DNA from: Algoriphagus alkaliphilus
Lineage (GTDB): Bacteria; Bacteroidota; Bacteroidia; Cytophagales; Cyclobacteriaceae
DNA: 64,000 nucleotides
Reading direction: 5' to 3'
Assembly (NCBI RefSeq): GCF_900103735.1
Contig: NZ_FMXE01000012.1
Span: 1 to 64,000 of the forward strand
Below are positions 1 through 8,379 of this stretch, piece by piece; the first letter of the stretch is position 1, and every line of letters starts with the position of its first letter. Position numbers and translations under genes: made by a program. A model generated the notes under the pieces. That model did no database searches, had not been told where the DNA came from, and was given only the letters and a program-made list of their open reading frames with translations.

Positions 1-360
1 TGAGATTTTCTTCCGGGATATCAAACAATTACTCCATATCAAAACCTTCATCGGAACTTCCAAAAACGCAGTCATGAACCAAATCTGGACCGCTTTGATC
101 ACCATCTTACTGCTCAAGGTCATGAAAGCTACGGCTAAATTTGGGTGGCACCTGTCCAATCTGGTCGCATTTATCCGACTGAATATCTTTGTCAAAATTG
201 AACTCCAAAAATGGCTCGACAAACCCTTTGAAAACCATGAAAAACCACCTGCAAAAAGCCTACAGGGGGTTCTGTTTCCAGATTTCTACAAAAAATAGTC
301 TCAACAAAAGAAAAACCCATAACTTCAACAATCCCTAAGATTGTTTAGGACAGCATTGTA
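1..360 (+). mobile_element. Right end of a truncated IS4-like insertion sequence
   Basis: The window opens inside a transposase gene that stops at 298, followed by A/T-rich non-coding sequence. The right terminus probably lies around 340-360, near the TTTAGGACAGCATTG stretch, but the left end is outside the window, so neither the inverted repeats nor a target duplication can be checked. The boundary is an inference. Confidence 0.55.
2..298 (+). CDS. IS4-family transposase, C-terminal fragment (cut by window edge)
   Basis: About 98 residues are visible, reading in frame from base 2 to a TAG stop at 296-298. The first residues, EIFFRDIKQ, match the C-terminal part of the DDE catalytic domain of IS4-type transposases, in which the last catalytic Glu is followed six residues later by a conserved Lys. 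The rest (HIKTFIGTS, then the hydrophobic MNQIWTALITILLL) is the usual tail of the DUF4372-associated IS4 group. The protein would cut and rejoin DNA at the IS ends. Activity cannot be judged because the N-terminal two thirds lie outside the window. Confidence 0.8.
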   Translation, partial: EIFFRDIKQLLHIKTFIGTSKNAVMNQIWTALITILLLKVMKATAKFGWHLSNLVAFIRLNIFVKIELQKWLDKPFENHEKPPAKSLQGVLFPDFYKK

Positions 361-461
361 AATTTTTAAAAACTTTTTAAAAAAGTTAAAACAAAGGTTG
401 ACCTCATCTGTTATACTATCATTAAAGGCTTCAATAGCTTTTCTTCATAGTGCTGGGTTGA

Positions 462-490
462 GCCGCTCCGAAAGGAGCGGTTCTTTTTTT
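462..490 (+). terminator. Rho-independent terminator
   Basis: CCGCTCC (463-469) pairs with GGAGCGG (474-480) around a GAAA loop and is followed by TTCTTTTTTT. It lies downstream of the insertion sequence and reads in the plus direction. The gene it originally served is not evident. Confidence 0.8.
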
Positions 491-630
491 GCCTCATTTG
501 GCCTATCTTTTTCCATGGAAAAATCGACCCAAAAGAAATTCAAAAGATTAATTCGGAAGGAAAGCTGATTGCAAGTCTGATAAAGGGAGCCTACGTGAAA
601 AAGAAGAAGAATGAGGTTAAGTCAAAATAA
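490..630 (+). pseudogene. Unidentified gene remnant (C-terminal scrap without a start)
   Basis: A reading frame is open from 490 to a TAA at 628-630 (46 codons) with no start codon. Its second half has protein-like composition (IDPKEIQKINSEGKLIASL, then a Lys-rich end). It sits immediately after the terminator and the truncated IS, so it may be the tail of a gene lost by rearrangement. I do not recognise the family, and an open frame of this length can arise by chance. Confidence 0.25.
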
Positions 631-673
631 ACCTTTCCACAGAAAGACTTACTTTTGGGAAAAATACTGAGCT

Positions 674-1237
674 ATGATTTTGGTGGGAAATGCGGTGTTG
701 TCCGATGATATCAAGGAAATTTTTTTTGTTTGTGATCTTGAAGCTTGCAAGGGTGCCTGCTGTGTAGAAGGTGATGCGGGAGCGCCACTGGAGGACGATG
801 AAACCAGAATTCTGGAGGAAATCTATCCGATAGTCAAAGACTACATTACTGAGGAGGGGAGACAAGCCATAGCAAATCAAGGAGTATGGGTAATCGATAA
901 AGATGGCGACAAGGGAACGCCTACGATCGGAGATAACCGAGAATGTGCTTACGCACTTTATGATCAGCGAGGTATTTTAAAATGTGGAATTGAGCAAGCC
1001 TATTTAGATGGGAAGATCTCTTGGAAAAAGCCGATTTCCTGTCACTTATACCCGATTCGAGTCACGAAATACGAACAATTTGATGCCTTAAATTACGATC
1101 GCTGGCATCTGTGTGATCCGGCGTGTCAATTGGGCCAAAGTCTGAAAGTACCACTCTATCGTTTTTTGAAAGATGCATTGGTGCGCAAGTATGGGGAAGC
1201 CTGGTATCAGGAATTGCTGGAAGAAATCGAGGGCTAA
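674..1237 (+). CDS. DUF3109 family cysteine-cluster protein
   Basis: A 187-residue protein matching the DUF3109 family, widespread in Bacteroidota and without an established biochemical role. The N-terminal [15 protein letters not shown] followed by ACKGACC is the family signature. Cys20, Cys25, Cys29 and Cys30 cluster, and further Cys and His residues ([16 protein letters not shown]) suggest a bound metal or Fe-S centre, as in the related YkgJ group. Binding is an inference. The chosen ATG gives the usual family N-terminus. It stands alone, downstream of the IS remnant and convergent with the minus-strand genes that follow. Confidence 0.88.
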   Translation: MILVGNAVLSDDIKEIFFVCDLEACKGACCVEGDAGAPLEDDETRILEEIYPIVKDYITEEGRQAIANQGVWVIDKDGDKGTPTIGDNRECAYALYDQRGILKCGIEQAYLDGKISWKKPISCHLYPIRVTKYEQFDALNYDRWHLCDPACQLGQSLKVPLYRFLKDALVRKYGEAWYQELLEEIEG

Positions 1238-1242
1238 TTGAC

Positions 1243-1335
1243 TTAATCCAAATTCAAAAAACCATTTTTCACTAAACCTTCGACTGCAAATTCAGCGATT
1301 TTTTGGTAGCCTTGGTCTGAGGGATGGATTTTATC
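1243..1335 (-). pseudogene. SGNH/GDSL hydrolase remnant (last 30 residues)
   Basis: Reading the minus strand from 1335 gives DKIHPSDQGYQKIAEF and about 14 more residues before a TAA at 1243-1245. D-x-x-H-P-S is the block V motif of SGNH/GDSL esterases, holding their catalytic Asp and His, and the following helix matches the family's C-terminus. An in-frame stop lies directly upstream at 1336-1338 and no N-terminal part is present before the SUI1 gene. The fragment therefore looks like the stump of a deleted esterase gene. Confidence 0.6.
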
Positions 1336-1380
1336 TTAGGAAAAGAAATCTGATTCGATATCAATTGTAATCGGAGATCA

Positions 1381-1734
1381 TCAACCTCCTGATTTTTTTG
1401 CACCATAACCTGCCTGAACCAATAGCTGTAAAATTTTATCCCGGTGATCTCCCTGTATAAGGATTTCCCCGTCTTTGGCAGAACCACCCACACCACATTT
1501 GTTTTTAAGAAGCTTCCCCAATTCCTTTAGGTCCTCTTCGGAGCCTACAAATCCTTCGATCAGGGTTACTTGCTTTCCGGCCCTGGATTTTTTATCCAAT
1601 AGGATTTTGAGTTTCTGCTGAGATGCTGGAAGGGTCTCGGCAGAATCTTGACCCCAAAAATTAAATTCAAAATTTTCACTCGTAGAGTAGACTACTCCAT
1701 CACGTTTTTTCCAATCGTTACCTTTCTTGCTCAT
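1381..1734 (-). CDS. SUI1/YciH-type translation initiation factor
   Basis: A 117-residue member of the eIF1/SUI1 (YciH) family, which in eukaryotes and archaea monitors start-codon choice; the bacterial role is less clear. The SUI1 domain occupies the C-terminal two thirds, with the conserved run VTLIEGFVG, LGKLLKNKCGVGGS and ILIQGDHRDKI. The start at 1734 (MSKKGNDW) is preferred because the nine extra codons upstream overlap the terminator of the preceding gene and are not family-like. It follows the UspA gene on the same strand but is separated from it by a hairpin, so it is probably transcribed on its own. Confidence 0.88.
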   Translation of the reverse strand: MSKKGNDWKKRDGVVYSTSENFEFNFWGQDSAETLPASQQKLKILLDKKSRAGKQVTLIEGFVGSEEDLKELGKLLKNKCGVGGSAKDGEILIQGDHRDKILQLLVQAGYGAKKSGG

Positions 1735-1741
1735 GATCCAA

Positions 1742-1773
1742 CTAAAAAAGCCTGCACACACCGTGCAGGCTTT
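1742..1773 (-). terminator. Terminator of the UspA gene
   Basis: An 11-bp perfect stem (1747-1757 with 1763-1773, core GCCTGCAC/GTGCAGGC) has a 5-base loop. On the minus strand it is followed by a T run. It sits just after the UspA stop codon and just before the SUI1 start. Confidence 0.8.
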
Positions 1774-1788
1774 AAATTAAAACTGCAA

Positions 1789-2643
1789 TTACTTTGTCTT
1801 ATAAGTCCAAACAGGTCTTTTTGAATGGTTGACTACATCTTCTGCAATGCTCCCTGTGATTAAGTGCAGAAGTCCTGTGCGTCCATGGGTTGTCATGGCA
1901 ATCAGATCCGCGTCAACATCGTCAGCAAACTCGATGATTCCTGATTCTTCGGAAAGTGAGTTGTACACCTCAGCTTTGATATTTTCGAAATGATGCTTTT
2001 GAGCAAATGCACGAATGCGATTCATAGACTCTCGAGTCGTTTCAAAGTTACCCGGAGTATTTACCACCACAAAGTAAAATTGTGCATCAAATACGGATTG
2101 GATTCGCTTGATCCGATTTGCTATTTCATCACTTGAATCTCTAAAATCGGAGGCAAAGACTACTTTTTTCATCTTTGAAACTTCGGTTTCAGCTTTAATG
2201 GTGATCACGGGACATTTAGCATTCCTGACCACTTTTTCGGTATTGCTTCCAACAATGATTTCTTCCAATCCAGAGGCACCTTTTGAACCCATTACTATCA
2301 AATCCGGGTCCTGATCATTAATGTACTCGGAAATCCCCTTAAATACGGATCCCAGAATCATTTTCGTCTTTACTTTATAAGCTTCCTCATTGTAACCCTC
2401 TTCAATCTTTTTAAGCTGCTTTTTACGCGCCTCGACCAACTCCATAAAGAAAATCTGATTTTCGAATTCAGGAATTGATTCCAAACCGCCACCCATTGTT
2501 CCCATACCTGTAGCAACGGGGGTTTCGATTACATGAAGTACAGTCACCTCAATATTGGGGTAATTTGAGGATAACCCAGTTGCAAAATTCAGTGCGTAAT
2601 TTGCTGTTTGGGAAAAATCAAAAGGAACCAGGACTTTTATCAT
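1789..2643 (-). CDS. Universal stress protein, two tandem UspA domains
   Basis: A 284-residue cytoplasmic protein made of two UspA domains (about 1-150 and 155-284). The first carries the nucleotide-loop pattern GSKGASGLEEIIVGS around 119-133, and the second a matching THGRTGLLHLITGS near the C-terminus. Both resemble the ATP-binding G-x2-G-x9-G-S/T motif of UspA proteins. Tandem Usps of this size are common in Bacteroidota and are usually induced by starvation, oxidative or envelope stress. No ligand or partner can be assigned from the sequence. It is monocistronic, with its own terminator. Confidence 0.92.
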   Translation of the reverse strand: MIKVLVPFDFSQTANYALNFATGLSSNYPNIEVTVLHVIETPVATGMGTMGGGLESIPEFENQIFFMELVEARKKQLKKIEEGYNEEAYKVKTKMILGSVFKGISEYINDQDPDLIVMGSKGASGLEEIIVGSNTEKVVRNAKCPVITIKAETEVSKMKKVVFASDFRDSSDEIANRIKRIQSVFDAQFYFVVVNTPGNFETTRESMNRIRAFAQKHHFENIKAEVYNSLSEESGIIEFADDVDADLIAMTTHGRTGLLHLITGSIAEDVVNHSKRPVWTYKTK

Positions 2644-2718
2644 AATTGCTTTGGGCTTTAAGTTTTCACCAAATTAGCCAAAATAGACCATGAAAAACCA
2701 ATTTTTATCTGGATTTGA

Positions 2719-3627
2719 TTAGACTAAAAGTCCTATTCCAAAAAGGATTACCCATAGTAGGGTACTCATCGCCATTTTTTTCAAACAAGGATCGGTTTCT
2801 GCGGAATTTTTTGCCTTCTGAACTCCAACACCTACTTTGAGCATGAGAAAATATGCCAGAAATGCCAGTAAGGTGTACCATTCTCTGGTGGTGGTGGTGA
2901 AAGCGATTAGCCAAAAATTTCCGGACATGATAAGCACCCAATTGTATTGAATGGCTTTCTGTCTTCCTATTCGAACAGGGATGGAGCGCTTGCCTGCTTT
3001 CTCATCCGATTCAATGTCTCGGATATTATTAATGTTGAGCACTGCGGTACTGAAGCATCCCAATGAGATAGCGATGATTACAGTCATTGGCTCAAAACTC
3101 AGCGTATGAAGGAAAAATGTTCCTAATACACCCAATAAACCGAAAAACACAAAAACCGATATATCGCCCAATCCGGCATATCCATAAGGATTGCTTCCCG
3201 AAGTGTAAGTGATCGCTGCCCATATTGCAGCCAAACCCAAGCCCAGAAAAAGTGCAAATAGTTTCCAATCCTGCACTGCGACAAAAAGCAGCAGCAATCC
3301 TGAAAACAAAGACAATACTCCAAACAAATACATGGCGCGCTTCATCTCAGGCAGCGATATCAAGCCTGATTGAACCGCTCTCACGGGACCTTGCCTTTCG
3401 GCAGAATCGGCGCCGTGAACAGTGTCGCCGTAGTCATTGGAAAGATTGGATAGGATTTGGAGAAAAATGGTAGTCAGTGAGGCCAACACCAGAATCTCCC
3501 AACGAAAGCTTTCCTGCCATGCCGCTAAAAATGAACCCGCAAAAATACTAGCCAGGGCAAGGGGCAAAGTACGAAGCCTGACTGCGTGCAGCCAGGCTTC
3601 TTTTTTAGTTTTTATTTCTTTTTTCAA
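2719..3627 (-). CDS. menA: 1,4-dihydroxy-2-naphthoate polyprenyltransferase (MenA)
   Basis: A 302-residue integral membrane prenyltransferase of the UbiA superfamily. It attaches the polyprenyl tail to 1,4-dihydroxy-2-naphthoate in menaquinone synthesis. Both Asp-rich motifs are present: NDYGD at 64-68, and RDIESDEKAGKRSIPVRIG in the later loop, which bind Mg2+-diphosphate. Several long hydrophobic helices surround them, and the early HAVRLRTLPLALA is typical of MenA. Menaquinone is the usual quinone of this phylum. No other men genes are nearby. The glutathione peroxidase gene lies 16 bp upstream on the same strand and may be co-transcribed. Confidence 0.93.
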   Translation of the reverse strand: MKKEIKTKKEAWLHAVRLRTLPLALASIFAGSFLAAWQESFRWEILVLASLTTIFLQILSNLSNDYGDTVHGADSAERQGPVRAVQSGLISLPEMKRAMYLFGVLSLFSGLLLLFVAVQDWKLFALFLGLGLAAIWAAITYTSGSNPYGYAGLGDISVFVFFGLLGVLGTFFLHTLSFEPMTVIIAISLGCFSTAVLNINNIRDIESDEKAGKRSIPVRIGRQKAIQYNWVLIMSGNFWLIAFTTTTREWYTLLAFLAYFLMLKVGVGVQKAKNSAETDPCLKKMAMSTLLWVILFGIGLLV

Positions 3628-3643
3628 AGTGTAAATCCTTGAA

Positions 3644-4228
3644 TTAAGCTCCGATTAATTTTAAAATTTCTTCATCAAGAGGCGCTACAGAGGAAGGGAA
3701 AAATTTCACCAATTCACCTTGTTCGTTGACGAAATATTTACAGAAATTCCAACTTGGTTCCTCATTATTCCACCCATTCTGAGTAGCATCTGAAAGCCAA
3801 CGGTACAGCGGGTGCTTGTCAAATCCCTTTACAGAGATCTTTTCAAACATTGGAAAAGTTACCCCAAATTCCGCATCGCAGAAGGCTTTGATCTCCTCAT
3901 TGGATCCGGGCTCTTGCCCTCCAAAATTATTGGCGGGGAAACCCAAAATCATGATTTTATCTCCGTGCGCGGCGTATAATTCCTGCAATTGTGCGTATTG
4001 TTTGGTGTAGCCACACTTGGAAGCGACATTTACCAGCAACAGTTTTTTGCCTTTGAATTCTGAAAAATCAACTTCTTTACCGTTGAGGTCTGTTAACTTA
4101 AAATCGTAAAAGGAACTTTCCATAGATTGGTCAAATGAGGGGTTTAATTCTGCTTGATTTGTGGGTCTTTCCAAGGTTTTGCCACAGGCGAATAGAATGA
4201 TGCTGATGATAAGTAGTAGTGTTTTCAT
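3644..4228 (-). CDS. Glutathione peroxidase-family protein, predicted lipoprotein
   Basis: A 194-residue thiol peroxidase of the glutathione peroxidase family, reducing hydroperoxides, in bacteria probably with thioredoxin-like donors. The peroxidatic Cys72 is in ASKCGYT; Gln105 (GGQEPG) and Trp160-Asn161 (PSWNF) complete the catalytic set. Unusually it begins with a signal peptide ending in a lipobox (LFAC, Cys15), so it is predicted to be a lipid-anchored envelope protein rather than cytoplasmic. A linker of about 25 residues precedes the domain. It lies 16 bp upstream of menA on the same strand. Confidence 0.9.
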   Translation of the reverse strand: MKTLLLIISIILFACGKTLERPTNQAELNPSFDQSMESSFYDFKLTDLNGKEVDFSEFKGKKLLLVNVASKCGYTKQYAQLQELYAAHGDKIMILGFPANNFGGQEPGSNEEIKAFCDAEFGVTFPMFEKISVKGFDKHPLYRWLSDATQNGWNNEEPSWNFCKYFVNEQGELVKFFPSSVAPLDEEILKLIGA

Positions 4229-4324
4229 TTTTTTTTAATAATTAAGTATCAGTCCGAACGGAGTTGAAGGGTTCTCGTACTTCCCAATTCTCGTTGGTCA
4301 GGTGCTCCGACTTACACCATATAG

Positions 4325-6115
4325 TTACATTCGTTCAGGGACAGCTATACCGAGCAAACTCATTCCCTTTTTGATTGTTTTGGCGGTCATGGAAGAAAGT
4401 GCAACGCGGAAGGTTTGAATTCCGAGATCCTTTTCGTGAAAGATCGGAACATCCGCATAGAATCGGTTGTATTCCTTAGCTAAATCAAACAGGTATTGCG
4501 CAATTACCGAAGGAGAAAGCTCCTCAGCAGCCAGTTTTATTTTCTTTTCATAGTCATTCAAAAGGAGAATCAAAGCAGCTTCCGATTCGGTCAGTTCGCT
4601 GATTCCTGTAAAATCAGGAGCGGAATAACTAACCCCGATTTGGTCTGCTTTTCTCAAAATGGCCGCTATCCGCGCATGCGAATACTGAATGAATGGACCG
4701 GTGTACCCTTGAAATTCAATGGATTCCTGTGGGTTGAACAACATTCGTTTTTTCGGATCAACTTTCAGTAAAAAGAACTTCAATGCACCAAGTCCAAGGA
4801 TCTCATACAGTTCTCCAGCCTGCTCATCGCTGAAGCCCTCAATCTTGCCCAACTCTTTGGTGTGATGCTCGGCCGTTTCGATCATTTCCTGCATCAAATC
4901 ATCCGCATCGACCACTGTTCCTTCCCGAGATTTCATTTTGCCGGTAGGCAAGTCCACCATACCATAAGACAAATGATACAAACCGTCACCATAAGATCTT
5001 CCAAGTTTTCGCATGATCTTAAACAAGACTTCGAAGTGGTAATCCTGCTCATTTCCAACTACATAAACAGATTTGTCAATCTTGAAATCTTTGTATTTCA
5101 AGTCGGCAGTACCCAAGTCCTGCGTGATATAGACCGAGGTGCCGTCTGCACGTCTGACCAGTTTTTCATCCAGTCCTTCTTCCGTCAGATCCACCCAAAC
5201 CGATCCGTTTTCTTTCTTGAAAAAGATCCCTTTTTCCAAGCCTTCTTCCACAATATCTTTTCCCAGAAGGTAGGTGTCTGACTCGTAGTAAAACTTATCA
5301 AAGGTGACTCCCATCTTTTTGTAGGTGGCATCAAATCCCGCGTAAACCCAATCATTCATCTGTCTCCAAAGCGATACTACCGCTTCGTCATTGGATTCCC
5401 ATTTGCGAAGCATATCCTGTGCCTCAAGCATGAGGGGAGCGTTTTTCTTGGCCTCGTCTTCCGATTGACCTTTGCTCACCAGATCTTTGATTTGCTTTTT
5501 GTATTCCTGATCAAAAATCACATAATACTTTCCCGCCAAATGGTCGCCTTTGAGTCCGGTTGATTCAGGTGTTTCCCCGTTACCAAAGTGCTGATAGGCC
5601 ACCATGGATTTGCAGATGTGGATGCCACGGTCATTGACGAGGTTGGATTTGATGACCTCGTAACCATTGGCTTTGAGGATCTCAGCGACTGAAAAACCCA
5701 GGAAATTATTCCGTAAATGTCCTAAGTGAAGCGGTTTGTTGGTGTTGGGGGAGGAGTACTCCACCATGACTTTTTTGCCATTTGCCGTAAGCTGCCCAAA
5801 ATTTGGGTTGGTGTAGATTTGCTGGAAAAGATCCACCCATACCAGTTCGTTCAGTTCCAGATTAAGAAAACCCTTGACGACATTGAAGCCGGTAACCATC
5901 GGGACATTTCCTTTGAGATAATCTCCGATTTGATTGGCTGTGGCTTCTGGATTGGCCTGAGAAATCTTCAAAAAAGGGAATACCACGAAAGTGTAGGTAC
6001 CCTGAAATTCCTTTCGGGTAGGGGCGAGAGCGATTTGATCCAAAGGCAAATCATGCTTGTAAATGTCCTGAAACGCCAGCTGAATGCCTTGAATGATAGT
6101 TGATTGAATGTTCAT
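4325..6115 (-). CDS. argS: Arginyl-tRNA synthetase
   Basis: A 596-residue class I synthetase that charges tRNA-Arg. It has the N-terminal ArgRS-specific domain (about 1-90), the HIGH motif as HLGH at 130-133 after SSPNTNKPL, a KMSKS-like loop reading KMKSREGT, and the C-terminal DALR anticodon-binding domain ending GMSLLGIAVPERM. The length fits the family. It is flanked by small intergenic regions and appears to be a single-gene unit. Essential housekeeping gene with no visible defects. Confidence 0.96.
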   Translation of the reverse strand: MNIQSTIIQGIQLAFQDIYKHDLPLDQIALAPTRKEFQGTYTFVVFPFLKISQANPEATANQIGDYLKGNVPMVTGFNVVKGFLNLELNELVWVDLFQQIYTNPNFGQLTANGKKVMVEYSSPNTNKPLHLGHLRNNFLGFSVAEILKANGYEVIKSNLVNDRGIHICKSMVAYQHFGNGETPESTGLKGDHLAGKYYVIFDQEYKKQIKDLVSKGQSEDEAKKNAPLMLEAQDMLRKWESNDEAVVSLWRQMNDWVYAGFDATYKKMGVTFDKFYYESDTYLLGKDIVEEGLEKGIFFKKENGSVWVDLTEEGLDEKLVRRADGTSVYITQDLGTADLKYKDFKIDKSVYVVGNEQDYHFEVLFKIMRKLGRSYGDGLYHLSYGMVDLPTGKMKSREGTVVDADDLMQEMIETAEHHTKELGKIEGFSDEQAGELYEILGLGALKFFLLKVDPKKRMLFNPQESIEFQGYTGPFIQYSHARIAAILRKADQIGVSYSAPDFTGISELTESEAALILLLNDYEKKIKLAAEELSPSVIAQYLFDLAKEYNRFYADVPIFHEKDLGIQTFRVALSSMTAKTIKKGMSLLGIAVPERM

Positions 6116-6124
6116 CTTTTTTTA

Positions 6125-6678
6125 ACCACAAAGTTCACAGAGAGTAAATAAGAGGACGCGGAGAGGTTTGTGGGGATATCCGACTCTGCGAGTGTCTTCT
6201 AATTCTTGGTTGAATGGAATACTTATTGAATTCTTGTTTTGTCATTTATTACTCTTTGGAGCCCGAATTTAAGACGGGTTACATTGAAATTCATTAGAAG
6301 TCCAAGTTTATAATTTCCAAGTTTCAGATAATTTATAGTTTGGGCCATGTGTAGGTCTGACAATAATTCTACTGACTTAAGTTCTAAGACAAGCTTCCTT
6401 TCAACCAAGATGTCAATTTTATAGGCTACCTAGATTCTTATGTCTTCCATTTCTAGCGGAAGAAGTTTTTCCACTTCAATTTGAAATCCTTCTTTAAGTA
6501 ATTTCCTTGCTAAGACCTGTTTGTAGGCATTTTCAAGAAGTCCTGGTCCCAAAGCGGAATGTACTTGGATGGCATGCCCAATTACTTTTGATGCGAGTTC
6601 ATCTTCTGATAAATTCGAATAGCTCATAATAATAAACTTTGTGAACTCTAATTTAACCTTTGCGGCCTCCTTTGTGGT
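6125..6678. repeat. Inverted ACCACAAAG ends bracketing the GxxExxY pseudogene
   Basis: ACCACAAAG at 6125-6133 is repeated in inverse orientation as CTTTGTGGT at 6670-6678. Degenerate CACAGAG/GCAAAGG-type copies lie just inside both ends. The bracketed 554 bp contain little but the GxxExxY gene, suggesting that gene and flanks arrived as one unit. No transposase is present, so mobility is an inference. Confidence 0.45.
6223..6627 (-). pseudogene. GxxExxY family gene interrupted by an in-frame TAG
   Basis: On the minus strand a 65-codon frame from 6627 (ALGPGLLENAYKQVLA, the GxxExxY signature) ends in TAG at 6430-6432. The same frame then continues VAYKIDILVERKLVLELKS and on to a normal stop at 6223. 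Joined, the two halves give about 134 residues, close to the family's usual size, with D and E-x-K in the order of a PD-(D/E)xK nuclease-like core. One G-to-T change (GAG to TAG) would explain the break. Intact function is unlikely unless the stop is suppressed or the second half restarts at its own ATG (6408). The family's role is not established. Confidence 0.85.
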
Positions 6679-6690
6679 ATAAAAACTCCG

Positions 6691-7641
6691 TCAGTAATTA
6701 TCCACCAGTGACTTGGTCGTGATTTCGAGGACTTCGAAGGCCGCTTCGGCCATGGTATTTTCCGTGTCGAGCGTAGGATTTACTTCCACGATTTCCCAGC
6801 AGCAGACACGTTTGTCTTTGATCAGTTCGGCATTGAGTTGAATGGCTTCTTCAACCGTCAGCCCATTGGGAACAGGTGTTCCCGTACCGACAGAAATGGA
6901 GCTGTCTAGGCTGTCTACATCGAAGGAAATGTAGATTTGCTCGCAATCTTTAAGCTTTTCCAAAGCCTCAGAAGCAATTTTTTCAATTCCTTTTTCCCGT
7001 ACTTCCTGTGTGCTGAAATTTTTTATCTCATATTTTTTGATCAAATGATTTTCCGGAGCCTCGGTATCTCGAACTGAAATGAATACGATGTCACCAGGTT
7101 CAATTTTAGGAAAATCTCCGCCTATCTTTTTGATTTTTTCCCAATAACTAATGGTCTCCGGACTGACCTCATTGACCTTGCAATCCAGATTATCCAACTG
7201 ACTGACCATAGCGAGTGGCATCCCGTGCATATTGCCGGAAGGAGTGGTAAAAGGGGTATGCAGATCGGCATGCGCATCAATCCAAATTACCCCCAGGCGT
7301 TTATCGGGATGGGCAGCTTTGATGCCCATGATGGTTCCTGCTGCAGTGCTGTGATCACCGGCCAGCACGATGGGAAATTTCTTTTCGAGACGAAGCGATT
7401 CAATGGTAGAATAGACGTTTTTCAGAACCTGATACACTCCATCGATGTATTTACCATGCGGATGTTTATTTCCTTTCCAAAGAAAATTGTTAGCGTCAGG
7501 GACATTGATTGGGTCGAATTGGGTAAAAAAGTTTGACTTTTTGTCCAGACTTGCAATTTTCAAAGCATCGATCCCCATACTGGCACCGCGTGTTCCTGCG
7601 GCAATTTCAGACCGTACTTCTACGAGTTTTATTTTTCTCAT
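6691..7641 (-). CDS. Arginase/ureohydrolase family enzyme
   Basis: A 316-residue binuclear Mn enzyme of the arginase family. Metal ligands are seen in GDHS (95-98), DAHADLH (122-128) and FDVDSLD (D241, D243). Arginase itself hydrolyses arginine to ornithine and urea; SGNMHGMPLA after the Asp/His motif resembles the arginase substrate loop more than agmatinase or formimidoylglutamase. No urease or hut genes are in the window to decide between them. It appears monocistronic, with no conspicuous regulatory site upstream. Confidence 0.87.
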   Translation of the reverse strand: MRKIKLVEVRSEIAAGTRGASMGIDALKIASLDKKSNFFTQFDPINVPDANNFLWKGNKHPHGKYIDGVYQVLKNVYSTIESLRLEKKFPIVLAGDHSTAAGTIMGIKAAHPDKRLGVIWIDAHADLHTPFTTPSGNMHGMPLAMVSQLDNLDCKVNEVSPETISYWEKIKKIGGDFPKIEPGDIVFISVRDTEAPENHLIKKYEIKNFSTQEVREKGIEKIASEALEKLKDCEQIYISFDVDSLDSSISVGTGTPVPNGLTVEEAIQLNAELIKDKRVCCWEIVEVNPTLDTENTMAEAAFEVLEITTKSLVDNY

Positions 7642-7799
7642 TTTGAGGTTTACTTGGGTTCATTCAAGGTGGTGATATAAGGCCAAAACTAGTCAAAAGG
7701 CCTCAAAATTCAATTTTTGGCAGATTTGGTTTTGCCTCAGGAAAATAATTATAGTCTATAAAAATTATAGGGTATATAGGAATATAGGAATTCAACTTC

Positions 7800-7807
7800 T
7801 ATATTTG
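7800..7807 (+). promoter_or_regulatory. Candidate TAnnTTTG promoter element (-7)
   Basis: TATATTTG matches the Bacteroidota -7 consensus TAnnTTTG and lies 29 bp before the ATG at 7837. No TTTG is seen at the expected upstream distance, so this is a half match. Confidence 0.35.
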
Positions 7808-7836
7808 AACCATCATTATCACAAAATCCCTTTTAC

Positions 7837-8280
7837 ATGAGCGCAGTTGCCCAATTTGTCGATTCGGAATTGAAACCAAATCCTTGGACAGTAAGTAATT
7901 CTCCTGAGTTAGCGAAGTTTAAAGTAAGCAATCAGGAAATTCTTAAGATTTTTTCTCAACCTGTGGCTAATCACATGCAAGGGATGTGTCGCTTTGAAAA
8001 TGGGTTTGAGCAACTTTTACCTTTGTTCCGCGGCCTGATTCTATTGGGGAAACCAAATTCGCTCAGCCTGATCTATGATTTTGACCATGCGCAGGTATTC
8101 TTTACTTTCTCTAAGACCGAGGAAAAAGCAGTGGTTTATTTCTTCAACCAAATCATCGAATTGTTAAAAAGAGAAGTGAAGTTCAAGGAGATTCTTTCAA
8201 AAGTCATCGAAAACAACAGACGCTTTCAAGCCGAACAGTCTTTATTGCAATCAGCTTTACATGGTGTCGCTTGGGATTAA
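7837..8280 (+). CDS. Conserved hypothetical protein, 147 residues
   Basis: I do not recognise this family. It is a soluble mixed alpha/beta-looking protein with no signal peptide and no cysteine cluster. A central segment reads LSLIYDFDHAQVFFTF and is followed by a charged amphipathic helix (about 105-140, LKREVKFKEILSKVIENN). The ATG follows a plausible -7 element and the gene ends before a strong terminator, so it looks like a genuine single-gene unit. It is divergent from the arginase gene. No function is proposed. Confidence 0.7.
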   Translation: MSAVAQFVDSELKPNPWTVSNSPELAKFKVSNQEILKIFSQPVANHMQGMCRFENGFEQLLPLFRGLILLGKPNSLSLIYDFDHAQVFFTFSKTEEKAVVYFFNQIIELLKREVKFKEILSKVIENNRRFQAEQSLLQSALHGVAWD

Positions 8281-8311
8281 GTTTTCAAGTAGTCAAGTCA
8301 TCCTTTAAATC

Positions 8312-8350
8312 AAAAATCACCTTTCATGAACTTCCGGAGGGTGATTTTTT
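8312..8350 (+). terminator. Terminator after the 147-residue protein
   Basis: AAAAATCACC (8312-8321) pairs with GGTGATTTTT (8340-8349) across an 18-base loop, followed by T. It may also work for the convergent minus-strand PH-domain gene, because the stem is A-rich on one side and T-rich on the other. Confidence 0.6.
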
Positions 8351-8379
8351 GGGTGTGTTGGATTTTTAATTAAAGCCAA

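Noticed and set aside
397..414. TTGACC followed by TATACT resembling a sigma70 promoter
   Set aside because: The spacer is only about 8 bases, far too short, and this phylum uses TTTG/TAnnTTTG promoters.
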